This document shows positions 21,345 to 33,149 of a stretch of 64,000 nucleotides of DNA, piece by piece (within the stretch, counting starts at the first letter, position 1; each line of letters starts with the position of its first letter). Where the stretch lies: the NCBI RefSeq assembly GCF_020283565.1, contig NC_060059.1, positions 15,321,501 through 15,385,500 of the forward strand. The letters are read 5' to 3'. The DNA comes from Trifolium pratense (lineage: Eukaryota > Streptophyta > Magnoliopsida > Fabales > Fabaceae). The notes beneath the pieces are model-generated. The model was not told the DNA's origin. It made no database searches and was given only the letters and a program-made list of their open reading frames with translations. A program made the translations under genes and the position numbers.

Positions 21345-21640
21345 TTAAGGCTCACTCACGGATCTTTGAAAGCTCCAATATAATCATTGATAATTTGGTG
21401 TTGATAATTTTTACCTAAAAAATTGTAGACCTTTTTATAAGTAGGGCGTAAAAATTATGAATCTCTCGAAAAAGTTATAAACCTTTCTATAAGTAGAGGT
21501 TGAAGTGTGAACCTTTCTATTAAAATTTATTAATGTCACTCACGGGTCATTGAAAGCTCAACTATAAAATTTGATGTGACTGAGCCATCTAACAATAGGG
21601 TGATTCACGGGTCTTTGAAGGCTCTACTATAAGGAAAGAT
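21345..21640. repeat. Three imperfect repeats of a CTCACGGGTCTTTGAAAGCTC phrase
   Basis: Related phrases start near 21353, 21538 and 21607, each followed by an A/T-rich ACTATAA-like tail. They lie inside the Helitron, upstream of the OTU exon, and are probably degenerated tandem repeats. Confidence 0.55.
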
Positions 21641-21654
21641 AGTCGACAATAAAA

Positions 21655-23085
21655 AGAATGTCCGGGTTGGTTCTAACCCGAATGATCCAATTGAGCTTTG
21701 ATTTGTTTGGTAATGATATTACAATTAAATTACTTAATTCTCATATGTTTATGACTAATTTCATTTGCTCATGGTATCCATGATTGGTATATATAATGAT
21801 GCTCCCCCGAAATAATTTCCGCATGCTTATGACTAATTTCATTGGCACGTTGCATCCATGATTGATATACACATGACTTCAAATTTTGTTACCCATGGTT
21901 GTTCTTCGCAAGGTCTGCAACTATTACTCATTGTATATATTTGATTATACCAGTTTATTCGAAATTGTCCTTTTCATAATTTTTAGCACTTTATTTGTTG
22001 ATCTTTCTTTGTGTTGATTATTTTTTGATGGATTGTTCGGGCTCTGCAATCTAAACTATGTAGTCCATTCATTTCATATATAATACTCAAACCATCTAAT
22101 CTTTATTTTTATTTTTTTTTGTTTAATTTGATTTGCTATAGGTGCTTTTAATGCTGATGTGAAAATTGAGAAAAAGCGAGTACGAAAACCGGTCGCAAAG
22201 ACTAATTTGTTTACGATTCCTCAAATCAACTACATGCCTGATTTTATGCATCCTTATATTGAGCATATTGTTGACGTAAAACGTGACGGTAATTGTGGGT
22301 ATCGTGTCATTGCGTTAGATGACAAGAACGATGAAGATGATTATGAGCTTATCAAAGAGAGTATGGTTAATGAGTTGAACCTCTATAAGAGCATCTATTT
22401 GGAATTGTATGGTGGTGAAGATCGTTTGGCTTATATCACAAATGCACTCTTGCCATCAAAGAGAAGATCCAGGAGACATAGTGTTGCGTTAATCGAAAAA
22501 TGGTTGACATTTCCGGATATGGGGCATATTGTAGCAACTATTTTAGGGAAAGTTGTCGTGAAATTGACCGAGACATTCTTTCCATTGCGTGGCATACCAC
22601 CATCTAATCCTTCTTCGTTAATTGTTTGTATTGGGGCTATCCCCGGTCATTATGTCTACGTCAAGTTGAAAGATAATTGTCCCATACCTCCAACATGTAT
22701 TCAGTGGAAGAGGTATTGTTCTCCGGATGCTATTGCTTGGGAGTCTTTTTTTGTTGCTCGACAAGCCAAGTTTGATAAACTCATGAAGGAAATAATAGTT
22801 GATAATAATAAGAAGATTCGAGTTGGTTCCAATTCCAATGTTCCAATTGAACTTTGATTTGAATGTTAGTTAAATTATGTAATTCGCGTGTGTTTATGAA
22901 TATCCAATTAAACTTTGATTTGAATGGCAGTTAAATTACGCAATTCCCATAAGTTTTTGAATAATTTCATTTGCGGATAATATCCATGATTGGTATGTGT
23001 AATGATACTCTCTCTGATAATTTCCGTGTGCTTATGATTAATTTCACTACGAGGTTGCGTCCATGATTGATATACGAATGGTATT
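21655..23085. repeat. Direct repeats flanking the OTU exon (21655-21880 and about 22810-23085)
   Basis: The sequence around the end of the OTU frame and its 3' flank (GTTCCAATTGAACTTTGATTT ... CCATGATTGATATAC) has a diverged copy upstream of the same exon (ATCCAATTGAGCTTTGATTT ... CCATGATTGATATAC). The 3' end of the OTU gene is therefore present twice, with the complete exon between the copies. This suggests a tandem duplication of the captured gene followed by deletion. Confidence 0.6.
22142..22857 (+). CDS. OTU-like cysteine protease domain, captured exon
   Basis: A long open exon after a TATAG acceptor encodes about 238 residues with no upstream ATG in frame, so it is a downstream exon. 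An ovarian-tumour (OTU) protease signature is visible: DVKRDGNCGYRVIA holds the catalytic Asp and Cys, and GHYVYVKLKDNCPIPP supplies the His near the C-terminal end. OTU enzymes cleave ubiquitin chains. In plants this version (preceded by MPDFMHPYIEHIV) is common in MULE- and Helitron-associated proteins. The segment between Cys and His is shorter than in typical family members, and a helical portion after the Cys is altered. It lies near the 3' end of the Helitron. Activity is possible but unproven. Confidence 0.65.
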
Positions 23086-23093
23086 CCGCCAAA

Positions 23094-23121
23094 CCCGTGC
23101 AACGCACGGGTGGCCATCTAG
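23094..23121 (+). other. Helitron 3' terminus: hairpin and CTAG
   Basis: A 7 bp perfect stem with AAC loop at 23094-23110, seven spacer bases, then CTAG. This is the rolling-circle termination structure of plant Helitrons. Confidence 0.9.
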
Positions 23122-23213
23122 TTTTTGTAAAAAATAAATAAATCTAAACCCATACTCCAAAGACCACAATATTCACATTTATTCTTCGTTGGAAAAAAGA
23201 AACGGCAAAAAAA
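23122..23213 (+). promoter_or_regulatory. Proximal promoter/5' leader of PP2 gene 1
   Basis: Continues the promoter interrupted at 17445. It aligns with 14222-14311 and with the leaders of the genes at 47479 and 51457 (CATACTCCAAAGACC, TTCACATTTATTCTTC). The TATAAATA seen in the two intact genes is replaced here by AAATAAATAAA, so a clear TATA box is missing, and everything further upstream has been moved away by 5.7 kb or more. Confidence 0.7.
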
Positions 23214-23757
23214 ATGGCAAAGAAAAGCAAAAGAATGGTAGAATTTGAAGAATTACCAGAACCATGTATCGCTACGATACTCTCTCACACGACTCCCATT
23301 GACACTTGTAGGCTCTCCGTTGTTTCTAAAACATTCCATTCTGCCTCCGATTCCGATGACGTCTGGAATCGATTTCTCCCTTCCGATTCCAATCTCATCG
23401 ACTCTATCTTCTCACGGTATCCTCACCTTGCCAACCCTCCTTCTAAAAAGGCTCTGTTTCGTGCTCTCTCTGATTCTGATCTTATGATCATTGACGATGG
23501 TAAAAAGGTATTTTTCTTTCTAACCGCCGATTCTCTTTAAGATGTTTAGTTCAGAATGCTAATAATTAACTTTTGGATGTGTTGAAATGTAGAGCTTTCA
23601 ATTGGATAAGAAGAGTGGAAAAATATTTTACATGCTTTCTGCTAGATCACTCACCACCACTGATTGCAAAAGCAGTGCACGTCGTAAGAAAAAGTGGATT
23701 TCTGTGCGAGAGTCCAGGTTATTAGCTCTTAAGTTTCTATAATAATAGTAATAATTA

Positions 23758-23884
23758 CTCCCCCTCCTTCACAAAATATAAGCAAAAGTTAGTCAAAAAA
23801 AAAAAATGTATTTGACCCAAATCTTTAACGAAATATATCAAGTTTTTTTTGACTCATTTTTCTTATATTTTGGGACGGAGGGAG
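23758..23884. mobile_element. Stowaway-type (Tc1/mariner) MITE, 127 bp
   Basis: Left end CTCCCCCTCCTTCACAAAAT and right end ATTTTGGGACGGAGGGAG are inverted repeats flanked by TA on both sides (23756-23757 and 23885-23886). Size, CTCCCTCC end and TA duplication are those of Stowaway MITEs. Located in intron 2 of PP2 gene 1. Confidence 0.85.
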
Positions 23885-23924
23885 TATCTTTCTAACAAAC
23901 ATGTATCAAGACTCCGTGTGCTAT

Positions 23925-24270
23925 TTATTTAGTGCGTAGCTGATAAGTAAGTTATCTTAGAATAACTTATAAGCTACTATCTTTTAACTTACAAGGAATA
24001 AGTCATTTGTTTGAATTTGTAGTGTTTTGTTAAAATTAGCATTTTTATAAGTATGAAATAACATAAAAAGATATGTTTAATTAAATTTTTTTTAAGTAAG
24101 ATGGCATGGCTAAAATTAAAAGAAAATATCATAGCTTATAAGCTACTTGAACTAACATTTGAAAAATAAGCTAGCTATAAGCTAGTAAAATAAGCTATAA
24201 ACTTTTTTAAAAAATGTTTACCCAACAGATTTTTTTTTGTCATATGAGCTTATAAACTATATAAGCTCAA
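23925..24270. repeat. Probable MITE rich in AAGCTTATAAGCT palindromes
   Basis: Contains repeated AGCTTATAAGCTA and TAAGCTATAA phrases in both senses. Related sequence lies in intron 2 of the gene at 51457 (about 52165-52270). Termini and target duplication could not be fixed. Confidence 0.45.
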
Positions 24271-24637
24271 AATCCGTAAGTATCACAGTTTGATCATGTG
24301 GAAGTAATATATTAATATCGAATTTTTCCATATGAATTGATAATCTTTTTCTCGCTTTTCTTATTTGTAATTTGATAGTTTTATTTATTTATTTTTTAAC
24401 ATCTCTTTCCGGTTCCAATATTCTTATGATCTTATCTTTTCAATTTTTTACACGAATTTTGACAGGTTCCCTAAAGTTCTTAAGCTTGGTCTTGTTTCCC
24501 GACTCGAGATTCATGGGATGATTAGCTCTCTATCCTTGTCCCCAAATACCGAATATGTGGCTTATCTCGTGTTCAAGATGAGTGGTGGCCTCTGGATTAG
24601 AGAAAGAGCCTGCGAAGTTATCCATTGGTGTTGAAGG

Positions 24638-26178
24638 TGAAGGAAAATTGATACGATAAAAGCAGCGGAATTTTAAAATTTTCCTTTTGTGATCCTTACG
24701 AATGGTCATGAATTGTGTTTAGAGTTTTACCTTTTGGTTCGAAAACTCCCTTTAAATCACGAACGGCTATCGAACACTTCGAATCACGAACAAGGTCACG
24801 AACAAGAACCTCGAATCGTCACGAACAAGGTCACCACCAAGTCACCAACGAATTTGATCACAAGCGTTAAAGGTATAACGCCTCTAGCCAGTCCACACGA
24901 ACAACAACCTTCAATGGAGTGCTAGCTCCAATGGTTTGAAGGGTTAGGAGAAAGGAGGCACAAAATAAGGATTAGGGTTTTTCACAAAAACTCTAGAAAG
25001 GTGATTAGGGTTTCTCAAGAGAGGAGAGAACAAAGGCTCATGAGAATGAGTAACAAAAGTGTGTAACTATTTCTCCTTACCACAAGGGTTCTATTTATAG
25101 AACCACTTGCCATGGCAAAATTACACTAAAGCCCTTTTAACTAAATGGGCTATAGTGGGCGCCATTCTCATGTAAATATGTCTAGTACATATTTGCACCC
25201 CCTTCTTGCTACATCATACCATATGATGTAATGCTCATTTTAATTACCATAATACCCTTATCATATTTCCTTATTTCTCCAAGGTGCACCGTACCTTACG
25301 GTGTTCCAATCTCACTAGATTGTTCTTATGTGTGTGACCCTGTAGGTTTCCGTAACATTGACAATTATAATAAATCTCTATTTATTACAATAAACAGTGA
25401 GCGGTATCTAGCAACACATCACTGCTACTCAAGTTACGAGAAATTAACATGTGATCTAAACATAACCTCTTGTGATAATATCAGTGTGTATAATTACCCC
25501 TTTGCCCTTTATGTCTATATTGAACACAAAACATACTTGGTGTCATCTTTGTCCAGTTCAATATTGGGCCCATGACATTTATCCTGTTATGCAGGATTGG
25601 CAAATTCCATCTAGGTCACTACTGTCCCTCAGCATGCTTTGTGAAGTACCCATCAACTGCCTTTATGGTTATCCTGTTACGGATAACGTTAGATCAGCAA
25701 CAAAGTACTTGACTCCACATCTAGGGTACAAAGTGGTTTCAGGTCTAAGGGCGGTTTACACCATTATCACCATGAGAGTAACTTATGACACTTTGCATAA
25801 CTTTGCATGTAGTACTCTCATAGCGGGTCAATCCAGTATAAATATTACTCCTAATATTTATACCTACGTCAAGACTTGATAACTCCTTATCCCATGATCC
25901 ATGAGATGTGATCATCAGTCTATCTTCATAATAGTCTTTATGCTTTTAAGGTTATCCCCTTTACCTTAAAGCTCGACTACAGATACTTTAAGAATAGTGT
26001 CCTTATGTTTAATATTATCTCATGATTAAGTCACACTTAATTATTAAACGGACTTTCTATTCTAGGGACTTCATTATTTTGCAACCTTACAAATATAATA
26101 AAGAAATGCCATATTTATATTCAAACTCCTAAAGCAAATACTATGAAAATAGATTGGCTCTTAGGGCTTACTCCAACA
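24638..26178 (-). repeat. 3' LTR of the non-autonomous element
   Basis: Starts TGAAGGAAAATTG and ends TTACTCCAACA. Open frames inside (for example 25231-25575) recur identically in the other LTR and are not genes. Confidence 0.92.
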
Positions 26179-29100
26179 ATCTCCCACTAGCACTAAAGCC
26201 AATCTAGGTTTCTCTTAATACCTATAGACTTAGTATGCCCATCACGCTTCAACTGCGCAAGAGGCTTTGTTAGTGGATAAGGAACTATTTCCTATGTTGG
26301 TATCTTACGTATCTTTCAACGTTCTATTTCGATCTCTATCGAAATATATAAGTGTCTAAGTATATTCATGAATCGTCGGTGAGATCTATTTTCAAGTGTT
26401 CTTGCAAGATTAAACTATTACCATCACTAATGTGATTAATGTGACTTGTAACACCGGAAACATATCTTTAGCTCAATCATGAGCCAAACGATCCAATCTT
26501 AAATACTCAACTTATTTAACTGAAACAAACATATTACGAAGCTTATCTTATAGCTTTCAATGCTTGTATTCAGCCATGATATACAATACATTGGTATGGA
26601 AACTTCCTTCATTATAACTTCCTTATAATGATCCTTCCCATACCTATCTATTTCAAGAAATAGGCCTTAGTTCCTTTAAGGTCCTTAGGGATATTCTTGA
26701 AGGTAAGTTAGTGTCAAACACTAATTTCAATTTTGGTACATAGGTTATTCCTAACTCTTTAGGAATTCTTGCCTAAGTGTTTCATCAAGAGTTATTTTCT
26801 TAGTCATGTCTCACATGTATAAGAAAAATGTCTTGATGATTAATATGATATCAGATATTATCACTCCCACTAAAACTTTGTATGCACAAGATTTATATTT
26901 GTCCTTCATTTGTTTTCCACAAAACTTTCAAAAGGAACAAATATTCAAATTTATTCGATCTAATCAAAGTTAGATAGGTTTGTCCTTGTTAATTTGTTTT
27001 TCATAAAACTTCATAAAAGGAACAAACAATAATTTAATTTTCTGAGAACTCTATCTAATCAAAATTAGATAGCTACAAGTTATATACCTTTCTAGCATCA
27101 TTTGGATCAACAAAACCCTTACGTATATGTCCAACGCATATATATGAGGTCATTCCAATTAAGGAATGCAACTTTGTTATCCATCTACCAAAACATGTAG
27201 TACAACATTTAGCAGAAGCAATCAAATATTATAAGGTATTCTTAATACCATCCATATCAGTGTTCAAAAAGAATACTCACTTTCATCGTATGAGTCTTAC
27301 TCATCTTGAAGACATAACCATTATCTACATAAGGTTAGTGTATATGGATTCTGTATGAGATTTCATGGCATTTAGCCACTTCTCATAATCTAGATCGTCT
27401 TACGACCTTTTAGAAAGTCAAAGACTCATCTTCCATGAGAATCATATCACATTGCTGAGTCATGATAAAACCATACCTTGTAGCCATATGTGATATGTTA
27501 GACTTATCTTGGATTTGTGCAACTTTAAAACAATGGTTCTTCAACAACCTTGAGGAACCGGTTTGCATTCCCTTTTAAATAAATATGTTTTGTGGTACTT
27601 GAATTTATTCAAGTTCTATATCACTCCCACTGTCTCTTTTAGAGACACACTCCCACTAGAGGAATGTTTCAAACCTAGCAACAAAACAACCTTTTGTCCT
27701 TAAGAGTGATATAGGACCAATATCCCTTTCTTTAGGATATTTCCACTTATTCATTCATTCATTTGGAATTAGATTTATCTAATAAATTTTAATCCAAAAT
27801 TCTCATAAAGACAAACTTGGTACTCTTACCTCCATATCGCATATGGTGTCTTTATGATCATTTTAAAAGGGAACTAATTGTGGGTGAAGATTAATTATAA
27901 GTAAAGAGATTTATAGAAAGAGTCAATATATAATTAAACTATCCTTAAATCATGTCAAACATGATGTGATAAAATAGTTATTATAGTCTTTTAATTAAGT
28001 ATTTACTGATATGACTCATTCATATAACTTAAATACTTTTGTCGAGTTCTATTTTCTTCATTGTTGAATTTCTTTGACAAATTCAAAGATTTCTAATTGG
28101 TGTCATACACCTACCAACATCTAATGATTTTAATCATCAATGTTAATGAAGTAAAATAAACTCAATATACAAAATATGTTTAGTGGTCGACATACATCTC
28201 ATGTATATTGTTCAAATAGGTCATGCGTTATTTTATTGACACATCGAATATTTGTACTAAACAACAATGCTCTTGATATATTTAAGGTCCAAATCATATT
28301 TGGCTCTTATCACGATTGTTATAGATAACCCTATCAAGACCATGGAACCCTAGTCCATTACTTGACTTGGAGTAATAGTATAGAAAACTTTGCTTAAATG
28401 ATAGGACCATTACTTGTCTTATCATTTAAGGCTACAATTCATATATTGTCAATACAAGATATACAATTGCTACTTCTATTATTACTAGATGGAATTCAAT
28501 AACAATTATTGTGTTCCATTTCAAACTCGATTTTAAGTCATTGCATAAGCTCTCATTATCAATGAAACAATTTTCATTCTAGATATGGGTTGACTTAAAA
28601 TTATAGCCAATGTTCTAATTCTTTAAGCATCTCTATTTTCGAAAAATTGAGATTCAACATCTTGTATCATATACTTTTGATGTAGAAATAGAAATTTTGA
28701 CTTTCTATAACAATATGTGCATTATTGAAGTCTCACTTCATACTTTTGGTTTGACTCTTCCAAGAACTATTTACGTCATTTTTATTTAATGGTCTAACCA
28801 TAGCCGTTCTACTTTGACAACCATTTTGTACTATTCAAATAAGAGGAATATAAATCTTATTTATATTATATCTCAAATCTTTGATAGTGCAAATTAATTC
28901 TCATTCAACTCAACAAATTCCGGTAGATATTCAAAACAATTTTGTCTATATCTATTCCATTATAATTTGTTAGATTGATCCTATGACCAACTTTTGATCC
29001 ATTGAGAAATTTATCATACTCTAAAGTTCTTTCAAAAGGATCTTACTTGAGATTAAATGATCACATCATTTATTATATATTCTATATCTAGACGTCAACT

Positions 29101-31252
29101 TGATGCTTCTAACAAGTATCCCTTTTCAATCTAGTTATGGTAGGTTGTTCACAGTTTATAGTTCAAGACTTATAGTTTTCTCGCATTTGAGAACAATTCT
29201 CAATTTGTACCAATACAGAAACTCCTTTCTGAAAATCTTGTCCTTCATAAGGACAACTTAATATGTATTGCATTTCGAAATTCTAATTACAAAGATATGT
29301 AAGATATTATGACTAAATCATATTTAATTTGGTCTTTAATTAAATACGCTCTCTCACTATTTTACTCAAAACAAATGACCCTCGACATTTGATTCGGAAA
29401 ATCCCGTTGGAAGATTTTCTAGTGAGAATGAGATCCATATTTCACTTCGTTTTAAGTCAGCGTTGGGCTGATTACACAAAACTTAGTTATTTAGGTAGGA
29501 AACTCCTTTCCAATTGTATCTCATACAACTCTCATATCCTTTCTATTGGGTGAATAACACTTATTCTAATCCATCACATGGAATGACCCAATACTTGCTT
29601 CTAAAGTCATATAATCTTATTATATTTTCTTTAGTTAAGTTAGACCCATTAAATAGCGATCGGATAAATAAATTACCTCACCGCAACTTATCAATATTGA
29701 CAATGCACTTCGCGTTGGCAAAACCTACATTGATCGATATTGATCTTGAAGGGCGCTATTCGTTGGAAAGCAATAAAACTTAATATTAATTCCTTTGAGG
29801 GCTTTTATAATTAATTTGATCTCACCTTACCACGACTTACATACAATGACGTCACTCCATTCATAACATGCATCAACATACATAATATAATAAAATGAAA
29901 CAGTTATGGCCCATAGCGCATTTGTTCTCCCAAGCCAATGAGAGAACCTAATCTAACCTAAAACGATCTATACTTCTCCAAGCATGATCTCCAAGGTTGA
30001 CCTCCATTGTTCTTCTTCTTCATAATATTACATAATAATATAAAAGAATACTCGTTTTACATACGAGGGAGTGGATGAGAAGAGAATATAGAGAATAGAG
30101 ATAAGGCACGACACGCAGGCCGTATTTAAAACCCAAATGCAATAAAATAAATAAACTAAGGCCATAACCGATCATCAAATATAATAATAACAAACAAACT
30201 TTATTATTATTAAAGTCTCATAATTAATTAAATCCGGCGATTGATCAAATCAGGTAAGTTTGATTCAAATATTTAATTCACAATTAAATATTTCGAATCA
30301 AAATTTGCTAAAATAAATAACATTATTTTAAAGTAGAATTAAATCTTTTGACAATTCTCCAAATATGGAAAATTATTTAATCAAAACCTTTTTGAATAAA
30401 ATATTTCCAAAATTGGTAATATTATCTTTTAAAACAATTTTAAAAGATATTTCTAGAGATTTGAAACGATTTCATAATTAAATATATTTGTCAAATATGG
30501 AAAATTATTTAATCAAAACCCTTTTGAATAAAATATTTCCAAAATTGATGATATTATCTTTTAAAACAATTTTAAAAGATATTTCTAGAATTTTGAAACG
30601 ATTTCAAAATTAAATATATTTATCATCTACTTTTCGCATCAACACTTGATACGTTTTGCAAATCCTAATTTTAATGACACAACATTTGTGCAACCCTTTC
30701 ATGCCGTCAAAATTCCTTATGACCAAATTCAATCCAATTGATCAACATGTCATTGTTTCACCATACAAATGTCGGATTCCGAAACAAATGAACACGGCTC
30801 GCTTTAATTGAATAACTTTCATAATAATTTTAACGAAATTACTAACGGTATATCACATACACCATTTTGCATTACGGTTACTTATATCATATATAAGTTT
30901 ATGGCCGTTCTTGATTGTGTAACCTTAGGACAATTAACATATCGCATGCTTCACCATACAAGTGTCGGATTCCGAAGCCGTTTCAATGTTAATTACCCAA
31001 TTCATACACAAAACTTACATCACATGTAAGTATTGACCGTTCTTGTTCGTGTAACCTTAGGACAATCAACATATCGCATGCTCCACCATACAAGTGTCGG
31101 ATTCCGGAGCCGTTTCAATGTTAATCATCCAATTTATACACAAACAACCGTCAAATTTTAATTACTCGATTTTAATCTTTTATTAACTGTTTTAATCATA
31201 TTAAAACTGAATTCATGAATTTAAACAAACATCAATTCATGGTTTCGTAAGT
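26179..31252 (-). pseudogene. Decayed copia internal region
   Basis: On the minus strand just inside the purine tract, 26215-26275 still reads DPLTKPLAQLKRDGHTKS, matching the tail of copia RNase H (the ADPLTKAL... region). Further along only scattered similarity remains, and frequent stops and small deletions remove any usable frame. An imperfect duplication of about 120 bases occurs at 30355-30475 and 30490-30615 (AATATGGAAAATTATTTAAT), and another of about 110 bases at 30897-30990 and 31028-31115. Confidence 0.6.
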
Positions 31253-31265
31253 GGCTCTGATACCA
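31253..31265 (-). other. Primer-binding site (initiator tRNA-Met)
   Basis: Minus-strand TGGTATCAGAGCC, the canonical copia primer site, one base from the LTR that begins at 31267. Confidence 0.9.
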
Positions 31266-31266
31266 C

Positions 31267-32807
31267 TGAAGGAAAATTGATACGATAAAAGCAGCGGAAT
31301 TTTAAAATTTTCCTTTTGTGATCCTTACGAATGGTCATGAATTGTGTTTAGAGTTTTACCTTTTGGTTCGAAAACTCCCTTTAAATCACGAACGGCTATC
31401 GAACACTTCGAATCACGAACAAGGTCACGAACAAGAACCTCGAATCGTCACGAACAAGGTCACCACCAAGTCACCAACGAATTTGATCACAAGCGTTAAA
31501 GGTATAACGCCTCTAGCCAGTCCACACGAACAACAACCTTCAATGGAGTGCTAGCTCCAATGGTTTGAAGGGTTAGGAGAAAGGAGGCACAAAATAAGGA
31601 TTAGGGTTTTTCACAAAAACTCTAGAAAGGTGATTAGGGTTTCTCAAGAGAGGAGAGAACAAAGGCTCATGAGAATGAGTAACAAAAGTGTGTAACTATT
31701 TCTCCTTACCACAAGGGTTCTATTTATAGAACCACTTGCCATGGCAAAATTACACTAAAGCCCTTTTAACTAAATGGGCTATAGTGGGCGCCATTCTCAT
31801 GTAAATATGTCTAGTACATATTTGCACCCCCTTCTTGCTACATCATACCATATGATGTAATGCTCATTTTAATTACCATAATACCCTTATCATATTTCCT
31901 TATTTCTCCAAGGTGCACCGTACCTTACGGTGTTCCAATCTCACTAGATTGTTCTTATGTGTGTGACCCTGTAGGTTTCCGTAACATTGACAATTATAAT
32001 AAATCTCTATTTATTACAATAAACAGTGAGCGGTATCTAGCAACACATCACTGCTACTCAAGTTACGAGAAATTAACATGTGATCTAAACATAACCTCTT
32101 GTGATAATATCAGTGTGTATAATTACCCCTTTGCCCTTTATGTCTATATTGAACACAAAACATACTTGGTGTCATCTTTGTCCAGTTCAATATTGGGCCC
32201 ATGACATTTATCCTGTTATGCAGGATTGGCAAATTCCATCTAGGTCACTACTGTCCCTCAGCATGCTTTGTGAAGTACCCATCAACTGCCTTTATGGTTA
32301 TCCTGTTACGGATAACGTTAGATCAGCAACAAAGTACTTGACTCCACATCTAGGGTACAAAGTGGTTTCAGGTCTAAGGGCGGTTTACACCATTATCACC
32401 ATGAGAGTAACTTATGACACTTTGCATAACTTTGCATGTAGTACTCTCATAGCGGGTCAATCCAGTATAAATATTACTCCTAATATTTATACCTACGTCA
32501 AGACTTGATAACTCCTTATCCCATGATCCATGAGATGTGATCATCAGTCTATCTTCATAATAGTCTTTATGCTTTTAAGGTTATCCCCTTTACCTTAAAG
32601 CTCGACTACAGATACTTTAAGAATAGTGTCCTTATGTTTAATATTATCTCATGATTAAGTCACACTTAATTATTAAACGGACTTTCTATTCTAGGGACTT
32701 CATTATTTTGCAACCTTACAAATATAATAAAGAAATGCCATATTTATATTCAAACTCCTAAAGCAAATACTATGAAAATAGATTGGCTCTTAGGGCTTAC
32801 TCCAACA
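31267..32807 (-). repeat. 5' LTR of the non-autonomous element
   Basis: Second 1,541 bp copy, followed by GAAGG and the remainder of PP2 exon 3. Confidence 0.92.
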
Positions 32808-33149
32808 GAAGGTGGCCCTTGCATCACTAAATCTGTCTGTTTGGATCCCGACGTCGAGCGTCGTCATACTCATACCCATACTCGTACACGGAGATGCAAG
32901 TGTCGTGTATTGAGGCCGCCGCCCAAGAGGGTGCCCAAGAGAATAGCAAGACTGCAACATCCTTTTGAGAGAAACGATGGGTGGTTGGAGATTGAGATAG
33001 GAACATTCTTCAATTCAAGTCTCAAAGATAAGGAAGTCCGGATGAGTCTTATCCAGGAAAACAGTGGTTTGTCGATCATAAATTTCTTACTTGAAGGAAT
33101 AGAAGTTAGGCCTACATATTATGCAGGGTCTTGTGTTTTGGATAACTAA

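Larger units (their letters stand above)
17446..23121 (+). mobile_element. Helitron, non-autonomous, 5,676 bp, gene-capturing
   Basis: Starts TCATATCATATTC after an A and ends CTAG before a T, with no target duplication, as expected of Helitrons. A perfect 7 bp hairpin (23094-23110, CCCGTGC-AAC-GCACGGG) lies 7 bases before CTAG. The empty site is seen in the duplicated promoter at 14221/14222, which gives exact limits. No Rep/helicase gene is present, so it depends on others for movement. It holds a spliced chimeric gene (17890-18943), a further captured exon (about 19079-19280) and an OTU protease-like exon (22142-22857), all on the plus strand. Confidence 0.9.
24638..32807 (-). mobile_element. 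Large non-autonomous copia-derived LTR element, 8,170 bp
   Basis: Two LTRs of exactly 1,541 bp (24638-26178 and 31267-32807) with TG...CA ends, flanked by the 5 bp duplication GAAGG (24633-24637 and 32808-32812). Primer site TGGTATCAGAGCC on the minus strand at 31253-31265 and purine tract at 26179-26190 set minus orientation. The LTRs show no difference on reading, so insertion is recent. Yet the 5,088 bp interior has no coding frame, only decayed copia remnants. It therefore must have moved using proteins supplied by another element. It sits in exon 3 of PP2 gene 1. Confidence 0.92.
23214..33149 (+). pseudogene. F-box PP2 gene 1, disrupted by frameshift and LTR element
   Basis: Exon 1 (23214-23507) encodes an F-box with ELPEPCIATILSHTTPIDTC; exon 2 (23593-23717) encodes SFQLDKKSGKIFYMLSARSL; exon 3 starts at 24466 and encodes the PP2 lectin-like domain. 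F-box PP2 proteins are SCF ubiquitin-ligase substrate receptors. Exon 3 is split at 24637/24638 by an 8,170 bp LTR element and continues at 32813 (or 32808 counting the duplicated GAAGG) to TAA at 33149. Before the insertion, the stretch after KMSG is one base longer than in the paralogs (34 versus 33 bases), which shifts the frame into a TGA just before the insertion point. The gene is therefore broken twice. The 3' half retains open coding sequence with NDGWLEIEIGTFFN and LLEGIEVRP. Two MITEs lie in intron 2. Confidence 0.9.

Noticed and set aside
25231..25879. Two overlapping frames of 114 and 135 residues, repeated at 31860-32508
   Set aside because: They are identical because both lie in LTR copies of the non-autonomous element; no domain, and the sequence is U3/R/U5-like.
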